Shown: positions 1 to 7,994 of the stretch, one piece after another
How the letters are laid out: each line of letters starts with the position of its first letter
Position numbering within the stretch: position 1 is the stretch's first letter
NCBI RefSeq assembly: GCF_013369485.1
Contig: NZ_JABWEB010000030.1
Coordinates: forward strand, 1 to 50,438
Reading direction: 5' to 3'
Source: Massilia sp. BJB1822
GTDB lineage: Bacteria > Pseudomonadota > Gammaproteobacteria > Burkholderiales > Burkholderiaceae_D
DNA length: 50,438 bases
Made by a program: the position numbers and the translations under genes
The notes under the pieces: model-generated
Seen by the model: the letters and a program-made list of their open reading frames with translations, nothing else
The model's database searches: none
What the model was told of the DNA's origin: nothing

Positions 1-59
<59 letters not shown>

Positions 60-222
60 CCTCCACTCCCATTTCATTGATTTTTTGCAATAAATCCCCC
101 CATCGTCTCCCAATACCAATCTCGGATAAAATGTTATCGAAAGAATTGAGTATTGCCGTGTTCCCTCGAGGGTTCGTCCTCAATTCAGATTCGATTTACG
201 CAGCAGGCCACATGAAAAGAAA

Positions 223-606
223 ATGAAACTGAAAGTACTATTCATCACATCGCTAGGAATCTTATCGCTAATGCAAGCACCAGCATCCCTCGCAGATAAT
301 CTCAACGGAAAAAATCTCTACTTACAGAGATGCGCCATATGCCACGGAGCAGACCTCAAAGGAACAGGGCCATTGGCCAAGAAAAGCAATCCGCCCACAC
401 CTGATCTCACAACATCCGCTTTCAAAAAACGGCTAAACGATTACCCTGGCGTCATTGTCTCATCAGTAATACTTCGTCCAAACGGAGACTTGATTCCAAA
501 AACCTTAAAAGAGAATGGCGTCAAGCTAGCGCCATACGCCTGGAGGGTTCAGGATTTTCGCGATTTAAATCAATACATGATTAGTGTGATTTCAAAAAAT
601 CGATGA
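223..606 (+). CDS. secreted monohaem c-type cytochrome
   Basis: This 127-residue protein begins with a Sec signal peptide ending near the LADN cleavage region at residue 25. One haem c attachment motif, C37-A-I-C40-H41, lies just inside the mature N-terminus, as in class I cytochromes c. The mature domain of about 100 residues is the usual size for a periplasmic electron carrier. The usual axial Met-Pro-Pro loop is not obvious: the equivalent place reads K-L-A-P-Y, and the only later Met is near residue 118, so the sixth ligand is uncertain. A weak purine-rich stretch precedes the ATG. The next gene starts 21 nt downstream and may be co-transcribed. Its redox partner is not visible. Confidence 0.8.
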   Translation: MKLKVLFITSLGILSLMQAPASLADNLNGKNLYLQRCAICHGADLKGTGPLAKKSNPPTPDLTTSAFKKRLNDYPGVIVSSVILRPNGDLIPKTLKENGVKLAPYAWRVQDFRDLNQYMISVISKNR

Positions 607-626
607 TTTAGGATGAGCACCGGGGC

Positions 627-1256
627 ATGAAAAAGAATCAGACGATGACAGGCATGGCGCTAAGCGCCATGCTGCTGTGGCCCATAGCTGCCCAGGCTGA
701 CATTGTTCAGCGCCAAGTGATTACAGCTATTTCGGATGAACCAGATAGTGAAGGCGCCGACGTGCTGACCGTGGCGGAAACCACTGCCTGCGGCGGCAAT
801 CAGCTGCGCATGAAAGAGGGTTTGCTGGAAAACGAAGACGAATATGCGAGCCTCAGACCCGGAGTCATCCAACGCATCCGAGACAAGACGCCAATGATCG
901 TGACCTTATTCGGCTGCCCCGTCGGAAAAAGTGGCGCCGAGGCCATTCCGTTTGCACGCATGATTACCGGCTGTGACCCCAGCGCCTGTGCCGACGGCAA
1001 AGCGCGCCTCTATTTGGACGAGAAGCTCAGGCCGCAGGTTAAGCGCCGCGCGCCTTATTTTCTAGTACTGCCCTTGCCAAAAGCAGCGTCGCCCGGTACT
1101 TGGGAAGTGAGAATTATCGATACCATCCGGCGCAACGTGGTACGCATATCCGGCCAGACCAATGCCGCCGATTTTGTTTCCGGCAAGATGGTGGGTGGCT
1201 ACAGCTCTTACGATATGGATGGGAAGATCGAATCGCAGACGCATGAAGATGAATAG
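627..1256 (+). CDS. secreted protein of unknown function
   Basis: The protein has 209 residues. A hydrophobic N-terminal segment after two lysines, ending at A-Q-A-D near residue 25, looks like a Sec signal peptide. The mature part carries four cysteines (in TACGGN, FGCPV and the paired GCDPSAC), which could form disulfides in the periplasm. I do not recognise the family. It follows the cytochrome gene by 21 nt on the same strand, so the two may be functionally linked. An internal in-frame ATG at 645 is an alternative start. Confidence 0.6.
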   Translation: MKKNQTMTGMALSAMLLWPIAAQADIVQRQVITAISDEPDSEGADVLTVAETTACGGNQLRMKEGLLENEDEYASLRPGVIQRIRDKTPMIVTLFGCPVGKSGAEAIPFARMITGCDPSACADGKARLYLDEKLRPQVKRRAPYFLVLPLPKAASPGTWEVRIIDTIRRNVVRISGQTNAADFVSGKMVGGYSSYDMDGKIESQTHEDE

Positions 1257-1464
1257 ATGCTGAAAACATGCGCCGATACGGCAGGCCAGCCCCCGGAAAG
1301 ATGTGAATAGATGGGGCATTGATGCGTAGCAGAGTGGGGCGTCAGCTCGGCGCACTTTGTTGTTTTCTGGAAAAATCATCCTTTGTTTATTTCTGCTTAA
1401 AAACTCTCCTCTCCATCAGTTCTAAAGTCAGGACATCCCCTCATCCGACAGCAAGGAGAGCAAG

Positions 1465-1851
1465 ATGTCTTACACCTACACAAAAGTTGATGATCTAGAA
1501 AATTCCACAATGGTAGGCAACCATCAGTGTGTTGCGTTAGTGCGCCAATATGCCGGCGCGCCTGCTACCATCGCCTGGAAGCAAGGGGAACCCGTGTTTG
1601 GTAATCGGATGCTGAAAAAAGGCACCGCCATTGCAACCTTCATCAACGGACGATACGCAAACCAAGCCCATGGCAACCATGCAGCTTTATACCTGGGGCA
1701 AACGCCTGATGGTATTCTGGTAATGGATCAATGGAAGAACAAGAAAGAAAAACTTGTCACTTCCCGCGTTATTCGTCGAAAAGGGAAGGCTAAAAGCGGC
1801 TTGTATATTCAGCCCAGCGACAATGCTGATGCGTACTTCGTCATCGAATAA
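1465..1851 (+). CDS. BPSL0067-family protein, putative papain-fold peptidoglycan amidase
   Basis: This 128-residue protein has no signal peptide and matches my recollection of the BPSL0067 family, a CHAP/NlpC-like papain fold. C22 in the N-H-Q-C-V-A-L-V context is the expected nucleophile and H72 in G-N-H-A-A-L-Y the expected histidine. The later M-D-Q-W segment resembles the third catalytic region of CHAP enzymes. An AGGAG ribosome site lies 5-9 nt before the ATG. The next gene, 10 nt downstream, encodes an exported partner, which is the layout of an amidase effector with its periplasmic immunity protein. Delivery by type VI secretion is inference; no secretion genes are in the window. Confidence 0.65.
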   Translation: MSYTYTKVDDLENSTMVGNHQCVALVRQYAGAPATIAWKQGEPVFGNRMLKKGTAIATFINGRYANQAHGNHAALYLGQTPDGILVMDQWKNKKEKLVTSRVIRRKGKAKSGLYIQPSDNADAYFVIE

Positions 1852-1861
1852 GAGAGTCGCT

Positions 1862-2323
1862 ATGAAAACCCGTAGTCAACTCTCTCTGCTCAAGTGTATG
1901 GTGGCTGTATGTGCGGCCGCACATCTCTCCAGCGCGTATTGCGCAGACCACGCAGTCATTGAGATTCCTGCATGCCCCGAAAGCGTGACTGAGAACTCGA
2001 TCAAGCTTGAAAATATTCCTCCGGGCTGGATGCCCTACGTGGCCCGGCCGTTGTACTTGAGTGCTGCCGCTCCCATTGATGGTCCTCCGGAGCGGAGAGG
2101 GGAACTAGCCGATTTTGAAGAACGCAAAAACAAGCAGCAAACCACATACACATACAGGTTCGAAGGAGCGTACCCGGACGGAAAATGGCTTGAGTGCTCT
2201 TATGGCGAATACGGCCAGGTGACTCTTTCAAGAAGGATGGACGACCGTGTCCAAAAATGTGAATTCACATACCGCGCTGGCGCAAAGGCCGGTCAAAAGA
2301 GCATAAAAATCCGCTGCAGCTAG
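1862..2323 (+). CDS. STY0301-family secreted protein, candidate immunity partner
   Basis: The 153-residue product has a signal peptide ending near the S-S-A-Y-C-A-D segment (residue 29). Its mature part shows features I associate with the STY0301 family: an early C-P-E-S-V, a G-W-M-P-Y segment, paired cysteines in L-E-C-S-Y-G-E-Y and V-Q-K-C-E-F, and a final cysteine. I chose the ATG at 1862, behind a GAGAG ribosome site and just after the upstream stop; a longer frame beginning at 1754 runs through the preceding gene and lacks a signal peptide. Export of this partner but not of the upstream amidase-like protein fits protection of the cell's own peptidoglycan. That role is inferred. Confidence 0.6.
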   Translation: MKTRSQLSLLKCMVAVCAAAHLSSAYCADHAVIEIPACPESVTENSIKLENIPPGWMPYVARPLYLSAAAPIDGPPERRGELADFEERKNKQQTTYTYRFEGAYPDGKWLECSYGEYGQVTLSRRMDDRVQKCEFTYRAGAKAGQKSIKIRCS

Positions 2324-2350
2324 CAATTAATCTGGGCAGCATACGCCAGC

Positions 2351-3265
2351 TCAACTGCGCGGTTGTGCCAGATACTCCTTCATGAAATCAATCCACGCCC
2401 GGACCTTGCGCGGCACATGGCTGCCCGGCGCATAAAGCGCGTACACCGCTTGTATTGGAAAGTGATATCCCGGCAAGGCATCCACCAGCGTACCGCGTTC
2501 CAGGTCGCGCCGGATCAGCCACTCCGGCAGCAGCGACAAGCCGCTGCCCTGGCGCGCCAACTGCAGCAGCACCGAAGCGTTGTCCGACACGATCTGTGGA
2601 TCTTGCAGGCGCAGCACATGCGTTTTGTCGTGGCGGTCTGTCGTATTCCAGCTTTTGATATGTTCGAGTTGCGCATGGCCCAGCCAGGGCAGGCTGGCCA
2701 GGTCGGCGGGCGTACGATCGCCTTGCACGCCTGATGCGGCAAGCAAGGATGGAGCGATCACAGGCCGTATTTCAAATGTGGCCAGCAAGGCGCCGCGATA
2801 GGGAAGCGCCTCAAACTGTTCCTGTCTGCCCAGCCGGATCGCCACGTCGACCCGGTCGCGCAACAGGTCGGCGTGGGCTGTATGGGTCTCCAACCTGACC
2901 TGCAAGGCGCGGTGCTGCGCAGTGAAGGCGTGCAGGGCAGGGGCGATGACCTCGAGTGCGTATTCCACCGTGGAGGTGATGCGCAATTCACCGTCCAGCG
3001 CATCGTGCTCGCGGCGGGCTTCATCGATTGCCGCCTGCGCTTCTTCTTCCACTCTGACGCAGCGCGCGTAGAAGCGTTGGCCAGCATCGGTCAATGCCAC
3101 TCGGCGAGTGGTGCGCGACAAGAGCGTCACGCCGAGTTCCCTTTCCAGTTGCTTGATGTTGAAACTGACGGCGGCCCGCGCCTGCTTCAAGCGCGTGGCT
3201 GCGGCGGTAAAGGAGCCGTCTTCCACAACAGCGCGAAAAACGGCAAAACGATCGAGACTGACCAT
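2351..3265 (-). CDS. LysR-family transcriptional regulator
   Basis: The 304-residue protein has the LysR winged helix-turn-helix over residues 1-60 (A-V-V-E-D-G-S-F-T-A-A-A, then L-E-R-E-L-G-V-T-L-L-S-R-T-T-R) and a periplasmic-binding-like effector domain from about 90 to 300. It is transcribed divergently from the MFS exporter at 3413, the classic arrangement for a LysR protein controlling its neighbour. The intergenic region holds a T-N11-A palindrome at 3310-3328. The effector molecule cannot be told from the sequence. Confidence 0.92.
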   Translation of the reverse strand: MVSLDRFAVFRAVVEDGSFTAAATRLKQARAAVSFNIKQLERELGVTLLSRTTRRVALTDAGQRFYARCVRVEEEAQAAIDEARREHDALDGELRITSTVEYALEVIAPALHAFTAQHRALQVRLETHTAHADLLRDRVDVAIRLGRQEQFEALPYRGALLATFEIRPVIAPSLLAASGVQGDRTPADLASLPWLGHAQLEHIKSWNTTDRHDKTHVLRLQDPQIVSDNASVLLQLARQGSGLSLLPEWLIRRDLERGTLVDALPGYHFPIQAVYALYAPGSHVPRKVRAWIDFMKEYLAQPRS

Positions 3266-3309
3266 GGCAGGAAGGTGAAATGAGGTTTATGCAGCTGCCC
3301 ATCATGCCA

Positions 3310-3328
3310 CAATTGTCAAAATTAATTG
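3310..3328. promoter_or_regulatory. LysR-type T-N11-A palindrome
   Basis: CAATT at 3310-3314 and AATTG at 3324-3328 form an inverted repeat with a 9-nt spacer. The ATT-N9-AAT core gives the T-N11-A geometry typical of LysR binding sites. It lies between the LysR gene and the divergent exporter gene, so it is the best candidate operator for both. Confidence 0.5.
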
Positions 3329-3412
3329 AACAGTGGAGCCATATTGAGCTGTCTTATCGTTCGTTGTCTCCTTCTTTAGACTGGCACCTCTTTGCAGTCA
3401 CAGAAAGCCGCC

Positions 3413-4789
3413 ATGCCGCTTCGCCTGAAAATCACCATCCTCTACCTGCTTGGCTTTTCGATTGACCTGGCCAATATGTTCATCGTCAATGCCGCATATC
3501 CCACCATTCAGCGCGAGTTCGATGCCTCGGTTACGCAACTGGCGTGGATCGGGAATATGTACGCTCTTGGCCTGACCGTGGTTATCCCCCTGGGCACCTG
3601 GATGGCGCGGCGCCTGGGCGAGCGCCGCTTGCTGATCCTTTCCCTGATGCTGTTCGCCGTGGCGAGTTTTGGCGTCGGGCTGGCCGGTTCCATCCATGCG
3701 CTGCTGGCCTGGCGTCTGGTGCAGGGGCTGGGCGGCGGCTTGCTGATTCCCGTCGGGCAGGCGATGGCATATCGCGCTTGTCCGCCAGAAGGGAGGGCGG
3801 GTTTGACGGCCTTGGTCATGATGACGGCTTTGCTGGTGCCTGCGCTATCGCCAGCGGCTGGGGGCTTGCTGGTTGATTACGTGTCCTGGCGAGCTATCTT
3901 CCTGTCCATGATTCCGCTGGCCCTGCTGACGGCGGCATTCGCTTGGTGGTGGCTGCCGGCGGATGCGTCCGCGCACGATGGCTCCCGCTTGGATGTCCGG
4001 GGACTGGGTTTGAGTGTCGCGGCATTGGCGTGCCTGTTGCTGGGAATGAGCATGCTTGGACAGCCGGAGCAAGGCGCTGGCGCTGTCCTGGCGATGGGCG
4101 CTGCGATTGCCGCAGCCATCGCCTATGTCGTCCACGCACGGCGCGCTGCCTCGCCTGTGCTGGACTTGTCTCTGCTGCAGGATTTTCAGCTGCGCACAGG
4201 CTTGGTCATTTACCTATGCGTGCCGGGCGGTTTTGCCGGCGTGAGCATGGTGGCCGCTTTGTACTTCCAGAATACGCTCGGCTTGAGTGCAACGCAGACT
4301 GGCGCGCTGATGATGCCGTGGGCCATTGCCGCCTGCCTCGCGATCTTGACCACGCGGCACGCTTTCGCCCGGCTGGGCAGCAAGCCCTTGTTCCTGGCCG
4401 GTATCGCCATCGACGTTTGCGGCATCGCGCTGCTGGCAACGCCGCTGGCGCAGCAAAACATTGGCCGCGCGGCCGCCTTCGCCGCAATGGGCTTGGGCGC
4501 CAGCCTGTGTACCAGTGCGGCGCAAAGCGCGGCCTTCCAGGACATTGCTCCGCACCGCATGGGCGATGCCAGCGCGCTGTGGAATATCAATCGTCAATTG
4601 AGCTTCTGCGTCGGCACGGCATTGCTGGGCAGCGTTCTGGCGTGGCTGCTGGTCCAGCATGCCGCCGATCCATCCATGGCTTACCGCCAGTGCTTTGCGG
4701 TGGCGGGGCTCTTGGCCTTGCTGCCGCTGCCGTTTGTTTTGCGGCTGCCGATGCCGCGAGCGGCTGCTTCGATATCTCACCAACCTTAA
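3413..4789 (+). CDS. MFS drug exporter, DHA2 (EmrB/QacA-like) family
   Basis: This inner-membrane protein of 458 residues from the ATG at 3413 is almost wholly hydrophobic, with about 14 predicted membrane segments. The first segment has the N-M-F-I-V-N-A-A-Y-P-T-I pattern, followed by motif A-like G-T-W-M-A-R-R-L-G-E-R-R and the R-L-V-Q-G-L-G-G-G segment typical of drug:proton antiporters. I prefer the ATG at 3413, seven bases after an AGAAAG ribosome site, to a TTG at 3392. It is divergent from a LysR regulator and followed after 11 nt by a small NTF2-like gene, so the three probably form an inducible export locus. The substrate is unknown. Confidence 0.88.
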   Translation: MPLRLKITILYLLGFSIDLANMFIVNAAYPTIQREFDASVTQLAWIGNMYALGLTVVIPLGTWMARRLGERRLLILSLMLFAVASFGVGLAGSIHALLAWRLVQGLGGGLLIPVGQAMAYRACPPEGRAGLTALVMMTALLVPALSPAAGGLLVDYVSWRAIFLSMIPLALLTAAFAWWWLPADASAHDGSRLDVRGLGLSVAALACLLLGMSMLGQPEQGAGAVLAMGAAIAAAIAYVVHARRAASPVLDLSLLQDFQLRTGLVIYLCVPGGFAGVSMVAALYFQNTLGLSATQTGALMMPWAIAACLAILTTRHAFARLGSKPLFLAGIAIDVCGIALLATPLAQQNIGRAAAFAAMGLGASLCTSAAQSAAFQDIAPHRMGDASALWNINRQLSFCVGTALLGSVLAWLLVQHAADPSMAYRQCFAVAGLLALLPLPFVLRLPMPRAAASISHQP

Positions 4790-4800
4790 GGAAGACATTC

Positions 4801-5190
4801 ATGAGTACATCTCTTTACCTTCAAGAAGTCATCGACGCACACGTGGAAATTGAACAATGGCTCTCCGGTACGGCGCCAGCAGAGAAACTGGCGCCACTAC
4901 TGGCCCGCTTCTCTGTACAGTTTTCCATGGTCTCGCCCAAGGGGGCACAGCTGGGATATGGTGATTTGTCCGTCATGTTCAGCGGCGGCCATGGTTCCCG
5001 TCCCGGATTGCGCATCCATATTGATGGCTTTCAGACCTTGCAGGAATGGGAAGGCGGCGCTGTCGTCAGCTATCGTGAAAAACAAGTGCTGGAAAATGGC
5101 GACGGCAACGTTCGCCATTCAACCGCTGTTTTCACACGCGATGCGGAGGATGCCGTGAAGTGGGTTCGCCTGCACGAAACCTTCGCCTGA
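4801..5190 (+). CDS. NTF2-like (DUF4440/SnoaL-type) small protein
   Basis: The 129-residue cytosolic protein has the size and pattern of the NTF2-like superfamily: an N-terminal helical part, then beta-rich segments ending in A-V-F-T-R-D-A-E-D-A-V-K-W-V-R-L-H-E-T-F. AAGGAAG lies about 6 nt before the ATG. It starts 11 nt after the exporter stop and is very likely co-transcribed with it. No catalytic residues can be assigned; a role in handling the exporter substrate is only suggested by position. Confidence 0.7.
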   Translation: MSTSLYLQEVIDAHVEIEQWLSGTAPAEKLAPLLARFSVQFSMVSPKGAQLGYGDLSVMFSGGHGSRPGLRIHIDGFQTLQEWEGGAVVSYREKQVLENGDGNVRHSTAVFTRDAEDAVKWVRLHETFA

Positions 5191-5205
5191 TTGGCCGCCA
5201 CATGC

Positions 5206-5289
5206 TCAGGTAAGCAAGCGCTTAAGATAAGCTCGAATCTCGCGAACGTCATCTTTGGCTGATTCCGTCCATTTGATCTGGATAGCCAT
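5206..5289 (-). pseudogene. truncated ParE/RelE-type toxin remnant (27 codons)
   Basis: The ATG at 5289 overlaps the antitoxin stop as TAATG, the coupling typical of type II toxin-antitoxin pairs. The reading frame gives M-A-I-Q-I-K-W-T-E-S-A-K-D-D-V-R-E-I-R-A-Y-L and stops at codon 28. This matches the first helix region of ParE/RelE toxins (W-T-x-x-A-x-x-D-x-x-x-I), which normally have about 90-100 residues. The rest of the fold and the catalytic or gyrase-binding C-terminus are absent, so the toxin is presumably dead. Confidence 0.65.
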
Positions 5290-5564
5290 TAGAGATCTTG
5301 GTCTTCGCTTTCCAGCTCTTTGAAGAATTCGTCGTGATCGCTGATCTTGCCTTCGGCAATCTGTTTTTGGCCATGGACGAGGATGCGGAGCATATTTAGC
5401 TGATCTTGCGTCCGCTGATAACTTACTGCATCCTGAACAACGGCCTGAACCTTGCCGTTTACGGTAATCATGACAGGCGCCTGACTTTCTTGAGCCTGTT
5501 TGACCACATCGCCAGGATTGGTCTTAAGGAAGCTAATCGGTTGGACCGCTTTTAGCGAACTCAT
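5289..5564 (-). CDS. Phd/YefM-type antitoxin
   Basis: From the start chosen at 5564 the product has 91 residues. It begins with S-S-L-K-A-V-Q-P-I-S-F-L-K-T-N-P-G-D-V-V and continues with A-P-V-M-I-T-V-N-G-K-V-Q-A-V-V-Q-D, the N-terminal DNA-binding fold of Phd/YefM antitoxins. The acidic C-terminal tail would be the toxin-neutralising part. In-frame starts at 5600 and 5597 would add up to 12 residues; none has a clear ribosome site. The downstream toxin frame is truncated, so this is an orphan antitoxin that may persist as an autorepressor or to neutralise related toxins. Confidence 0.75.
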   Translation of the reverse strand: MSSLKAVQPISFLKTNPGDVVKQAQESQAPVMITVNGKVQAVVQDAVSYQRTQDQLNMLRILVHGQKQIAEGKISDHDEFFKELESEDQDL

Positions 5565-5859
5565 AGGGGCGTGTATTAGTGGGACTGATATGCTCATCAT
5601 AGCACCGGGAAGCTTTGCTAGTCTTAGCTTCTGGCGGGCGCGACGTTGCTAGGTCGTGATGTGGCGTTCGCTGCATCGCCGGAGATGCGCGACCGTCTAC
5701 TTGCCCTGTTGACCCAGCCGGATTGCGTGGAGCGCTTAGGTTTAAGCATGCTGACCAAGTCCGCAATCGCCGCTGACTTGCCCGGCAAGGCGCACAACTA
5801 CCTCGCCGGCTTTACTCGCGGCTTGCGGGGACTGCCACCGTAGTGCGGATGCATGCGTT

Positions 5860-6111
5860 TTATGCGGCTGCCGTCTGCTCATCCAGTTCCTGTCGCTCCT
5901 GCTCGGCAGGCCGGTTCGTGCCACGCCGGCGGCGCTGGTTGAACAGCACGCGCATGATGGTTTCGGTGCTGAAACCGTGGATGCGCAAATACGTCTCCGC
6001 GTAGAAGCGGTCGCGTTCGGTCATGAAGCCGATGGCGCGTTCGATCACTTGGGAAGCGCTGGTGTCTTCCCGTTCACATTGGGATGGCGATGCAGAGGTC
6101 CGAGCTTTCAT
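5860..6111 (-). CDS. small hypothetical protein
   Basis: The 83-residue product starts at 6111 behind an AGGAG ribosome site (spacing about 7). It is polar and arginine-rich. A central segment R-D-R-F-Y-A-E-T-Y-L-R-I-H-G-F-S-T-E-T-I could form two helices, and the C-terminus is rich in Q and E. I do not recognise a family. Longer frames beginning as far up as 6354 run through a hairpin-rich leader and lack a good ribosome site. Confidence 0.5.
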   Translation of the reverse strand: MKARTSASPSQCEREDTSASQVIERAIGFMTERDRFYAETYLRIHGFSTETIMRVLFNQRRRRGTNRPAEQERQELDEQTAAA

Positions 6112-6509
6112 TGGGTTGCTCCTGTCGATGTAGCCATGTACGGAACGTCGTTGAGCGTGTACTTCTAGGCACTGCTGCCTGATGCCGGCAGATGGTCCTG
6201 CCGGTCTTCGTAAGACCGGCGCGTTGCCCGATAATCGCAGTCGGTAGTCGGGGCCGGTAATTCCGCGGCGGGATGAGCGGGAAAAGAGCGGCCGAACGTC
6301 CATGATGCAGACGAGAGAGTGACACAGTACCATGGATTGAGCTATCGCCATCATTGTAAATTGCTATATCTGGGCCGAGTTTGACAGCGTTTCGTATTGC
6401 TCGCCGCGCTGTGGATGCGGGTGCCGTTTTTTCCGGTCGAGGCTCGCAAAATCCCCACGAGAGACTATGCTGAAAGTCAGGCTATCTCAACCGTGAAAGG
6501 GTCGGCGCG
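6112..6509. other. 398-bp gene-free stretch with competing hairpins
   Basis: No convincing gene is present. At 6184-6220 two overlapping inverted repeats compete: one pairs 6184-6190 with 6198-6204, and a longer one pairs 6200-6208 with 6212-6220. On the minus strand these would lie in the leader of the small gene starting at 6111. There is no T-run, so it is not a standard terminator. Confidence 0.4.
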
Positions 6510-7220
6510 ATGCGCAGGCGGACTTTGCTTGAACTTGCTCTTCTGGCATATTTGCCGGTGCTGAGCGCGCAAGGCGCCAGCAAACCCATGCGCGTTTCCA
6601 CGCTGCTGGAAACCGATCCCGCCACCGATATTGCCGAGCAGGTTTTGCGCGAAGCTTACCGCCGGATGGGCATGAACCTGGACGTGGTGCGTCTGCCCGC
6701 CGAGCGCGCGCTGGTGAGCGCCAACGACGGCATGATGGATGGCGAGTTGTACCGCAAGATCGGCATCGAGCGCGACTACCCGAACCTGATGATCGTCCCG
6801 GTTCCCTTGCTGACTTACGAAATCGTGATCTTCACGCTGGGCACGAGCTTCGTGGTCAATGGCTGGGAAAGCCTGCGTCCCTTCACCATCGGCTTCATCC
6901 GCGGCATCAAGATCGTAGAGCAGAACACGCAAGGCATGCACATCGAACCGGTGGCGACCATGATGCAGGCGCTGCAAAAAATGACCATGGGCCGCACCGA
7001 TGTGGTGGTGGGCAACCGCGTGTCCGGCCTGGCGATGGCCAAGACCCTGAAGCTGGCCGATATCCGCGTGCTGCAGCCGCCGCTGGCGACTTTCCCCGTC
7101 TTCCACTACCTGCACAAAAAGCACGAGGCGCTGATCCCCAAGCTATCCGCCGTGCTGCAGCAGATGCAGAAGGATAAGGTGATCGAGCGGATTCAGAAGA
7201 CCATTCTGGGCGAAGAATAG
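6510..7220 (+). CDS. periplasmic substrate-binding protein (SBP_bac_3-like)
   Basis: This 236-residue protein has an N-terminal signal sequence (M-R-R-R-T-L-L-E-L-A-L-L-A-Y) with cleavage probably near S-A-Q-G-A-S. The mature part resembles family 3 solute-binding proteins: E-Q-V-L-R-E-A-Y-R-R-M-G near the start, then R-L-P-A-E-R-A-L-V-S-A-N-D-G and a D-V-V-V-G-N segment. There are no permease or ATPase genes beside it, so it may be a stand-alone sensor or binding protein. It ends 1 nt before the tailocin repressor gene on the opposite strand and is probably unrelated to it. Confidence 0.72.
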   Translation: MRRRTLLELALLAYLPVLSAQGASKPMRVSTLLETDPATDIAEQVLREAYRRMGMNLDVVRLPAERALVSANDGMMDGELYRKIGIERDYPNLMIVPVPLLTYEIVIFTLGTSFVVNGWESLRPFTIGFIRGIKIVEQNTQGMHIEPVATMMQALQKMTMGRTDVVVGNRVSGLAMAKTLKLADIRVLQPPLATFPVFHYLHKKHEALIPKLSAVLQQMQKDKVIERIQKTILGEE

Positions 7221-7221
7221 C

Positions 7222-7911
7222 TCAGATCCGGTCACTTTCCTTGCGCACCACGCGGCCGATGATGATGCAGTCATTACCGCGGCAAACCTTGCGGTGGTAT
7301 TTGCGCTGGTCGGGATTGTCCGAGGTCAGCCACCACTGTCCCGCATCGCGGGACATGCGCTTGACCACTGGCTCGCCCTCGTAGTTGACGGCAAAGACCA
7401 CGCCATCCTGCGGCTTGGCGTCGGCCGTGTTGACGATAACCAGATCGTCCGCATACAGCGCTGGCTCCATGCTCTCGCCCTTGACCTTGATGGCGATCAG
7501 GCGTTCGGGGATATAGCCGTGGCGGTCGGCCCAGTTGCGCGGAATGCTGAGCATGCTGCCGTCGTGCTTTTCCGGCTCCACACTGAAGCCACTAATGCCG
7601 GCCGACAGGCGCAGTTTCACCTTTTGAATCTGGTAAAAGCGCTCGTCATCTTCCTGCGCCACGACCACCGGCGTGAACTCGGCGGGCAGGGCGCGGTGCT
7701 TGGGTTCGATGCCTTCGTGCAGCCAGTCGAACGTGACGTTGCAAGCGGCTGCCAGCTGCACCAGGGTATGCGCCTCCGGTCCCTTTTTGCCCACCCCTTT
7801 GAGGATGCGGTTGATCGTTGGCTGCGGCACGCCGGAAGCGCGCGCTAGCGCACTTTGCGATACGAAGCCCGCCTCCTTCATGGCGGCGTCCAGTCTGCTA
7901 GAAATGTCCAT
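7222..7911 (-). CDS. Cro/CI-type repressor with S24 (LexA-like) self-cleavage domain
   Basis: Counting from the first ATG (7926), residues 10-45 form an XRE-type helix-turn-helix (S-Q-S-A-L-A-R-A-S-G-V-P-Q-P-T-I-N-R-I-L) and residues 100-234 an S24 peptidase domain. The catalytic dyad is S152 (G-E-S-M-E-P) and K189 (V-V-K-R-M). A109-G110 in the loop L-S-A-G-I-S-G is the likely cleavage bond. Such repressors are inactivated through RecA during DNA damage, as PrtR is for R pyocins. I prefer the second ATG at 7911 because a promoter -10 (7923-7918) overlaps the first codons and would make a leaderless mRNA starting at that ATG. The gene is divergent from the regulator at 8041 and most likely keeps the tailocin operon off. 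Confidence 0.85.
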   Translation of the reverse strand: MDISSRLDAAMKEAGFVSQSALARASGVPQPTINRILKGVGKKGPEAHTLVQLAAACNVTFDWLHEGIEPKHRALPAEFTPVVVAQEDDERFYQIQKVKLRLSAGISGFSVEPEKHDGSMLSIPRNWADRHGYIPERLIAIKVKGESMEPALYADDLVIVNTADAKPQDGVVFAVNYEGEPVVKRMSRDAGQWWLTSDNPDQRKYHRKVCRGNDCIIIGRVVRKESDRI

Positions 7912-7917
7912 AGTTTC

Positions 7918-7946
7918 AATATACATGCGTGGATAATTGGCGACAA
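7918..7946 (-). promoter_or_regulatory. putative leaderless promoter of the repressor gene
   Basis: On the minus strand TTGTCG (7946-7941) and TATATT (7923-7918) are separated by 17 nt. The ATG at 7911 lies 6 nt after the -10, where transcription should begin, so the message would be leaderless like lambda cI from PRM. No Shine-Dalgarno sequence is seen before either ATG, which fits. Confidence 0.45.
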
Positions 7947-7948
7947 TT
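7935..7948. promoter_or_regulatory. operator candidate, AATTG-N4-CAATT palindrome
   Basis: AATTG at 7935-7939 and CAATT at 7944-7948 form a 14-bp inverted repeat covering the -35 of the repressor promoter. Three CGTAT pentamers at 7962, 7985 and 7998 overlap the divergent promoter. Either element could be the repressor operator. Confidence 0.4.
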
Positions 7949-7965
7949 TTCTATTCATTCGCGTA

Positions 7966-7994
7966 TTGATAAGGTATCCATTCTCGTATATATT
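7966..7994 (+). promoter_or_regulatory. sigma70-type promoter of the regulator gene at 8041
   Basis: TTGATA (7966-7971) and TATATT (7989-7994) are spaced by exactly 17 nt and lie about 45 nt before the regulator start. CGTAT repeats flank and overlap the -10, consistent with control by the divergent repressor. Confidence 0.6.

Noticed and set aside
5646..5843. 65-codon plus-strand frame
   Set aside because: TTG start without ribosome site and no recognisable family; it may be a gene remnant but I cannot support it.
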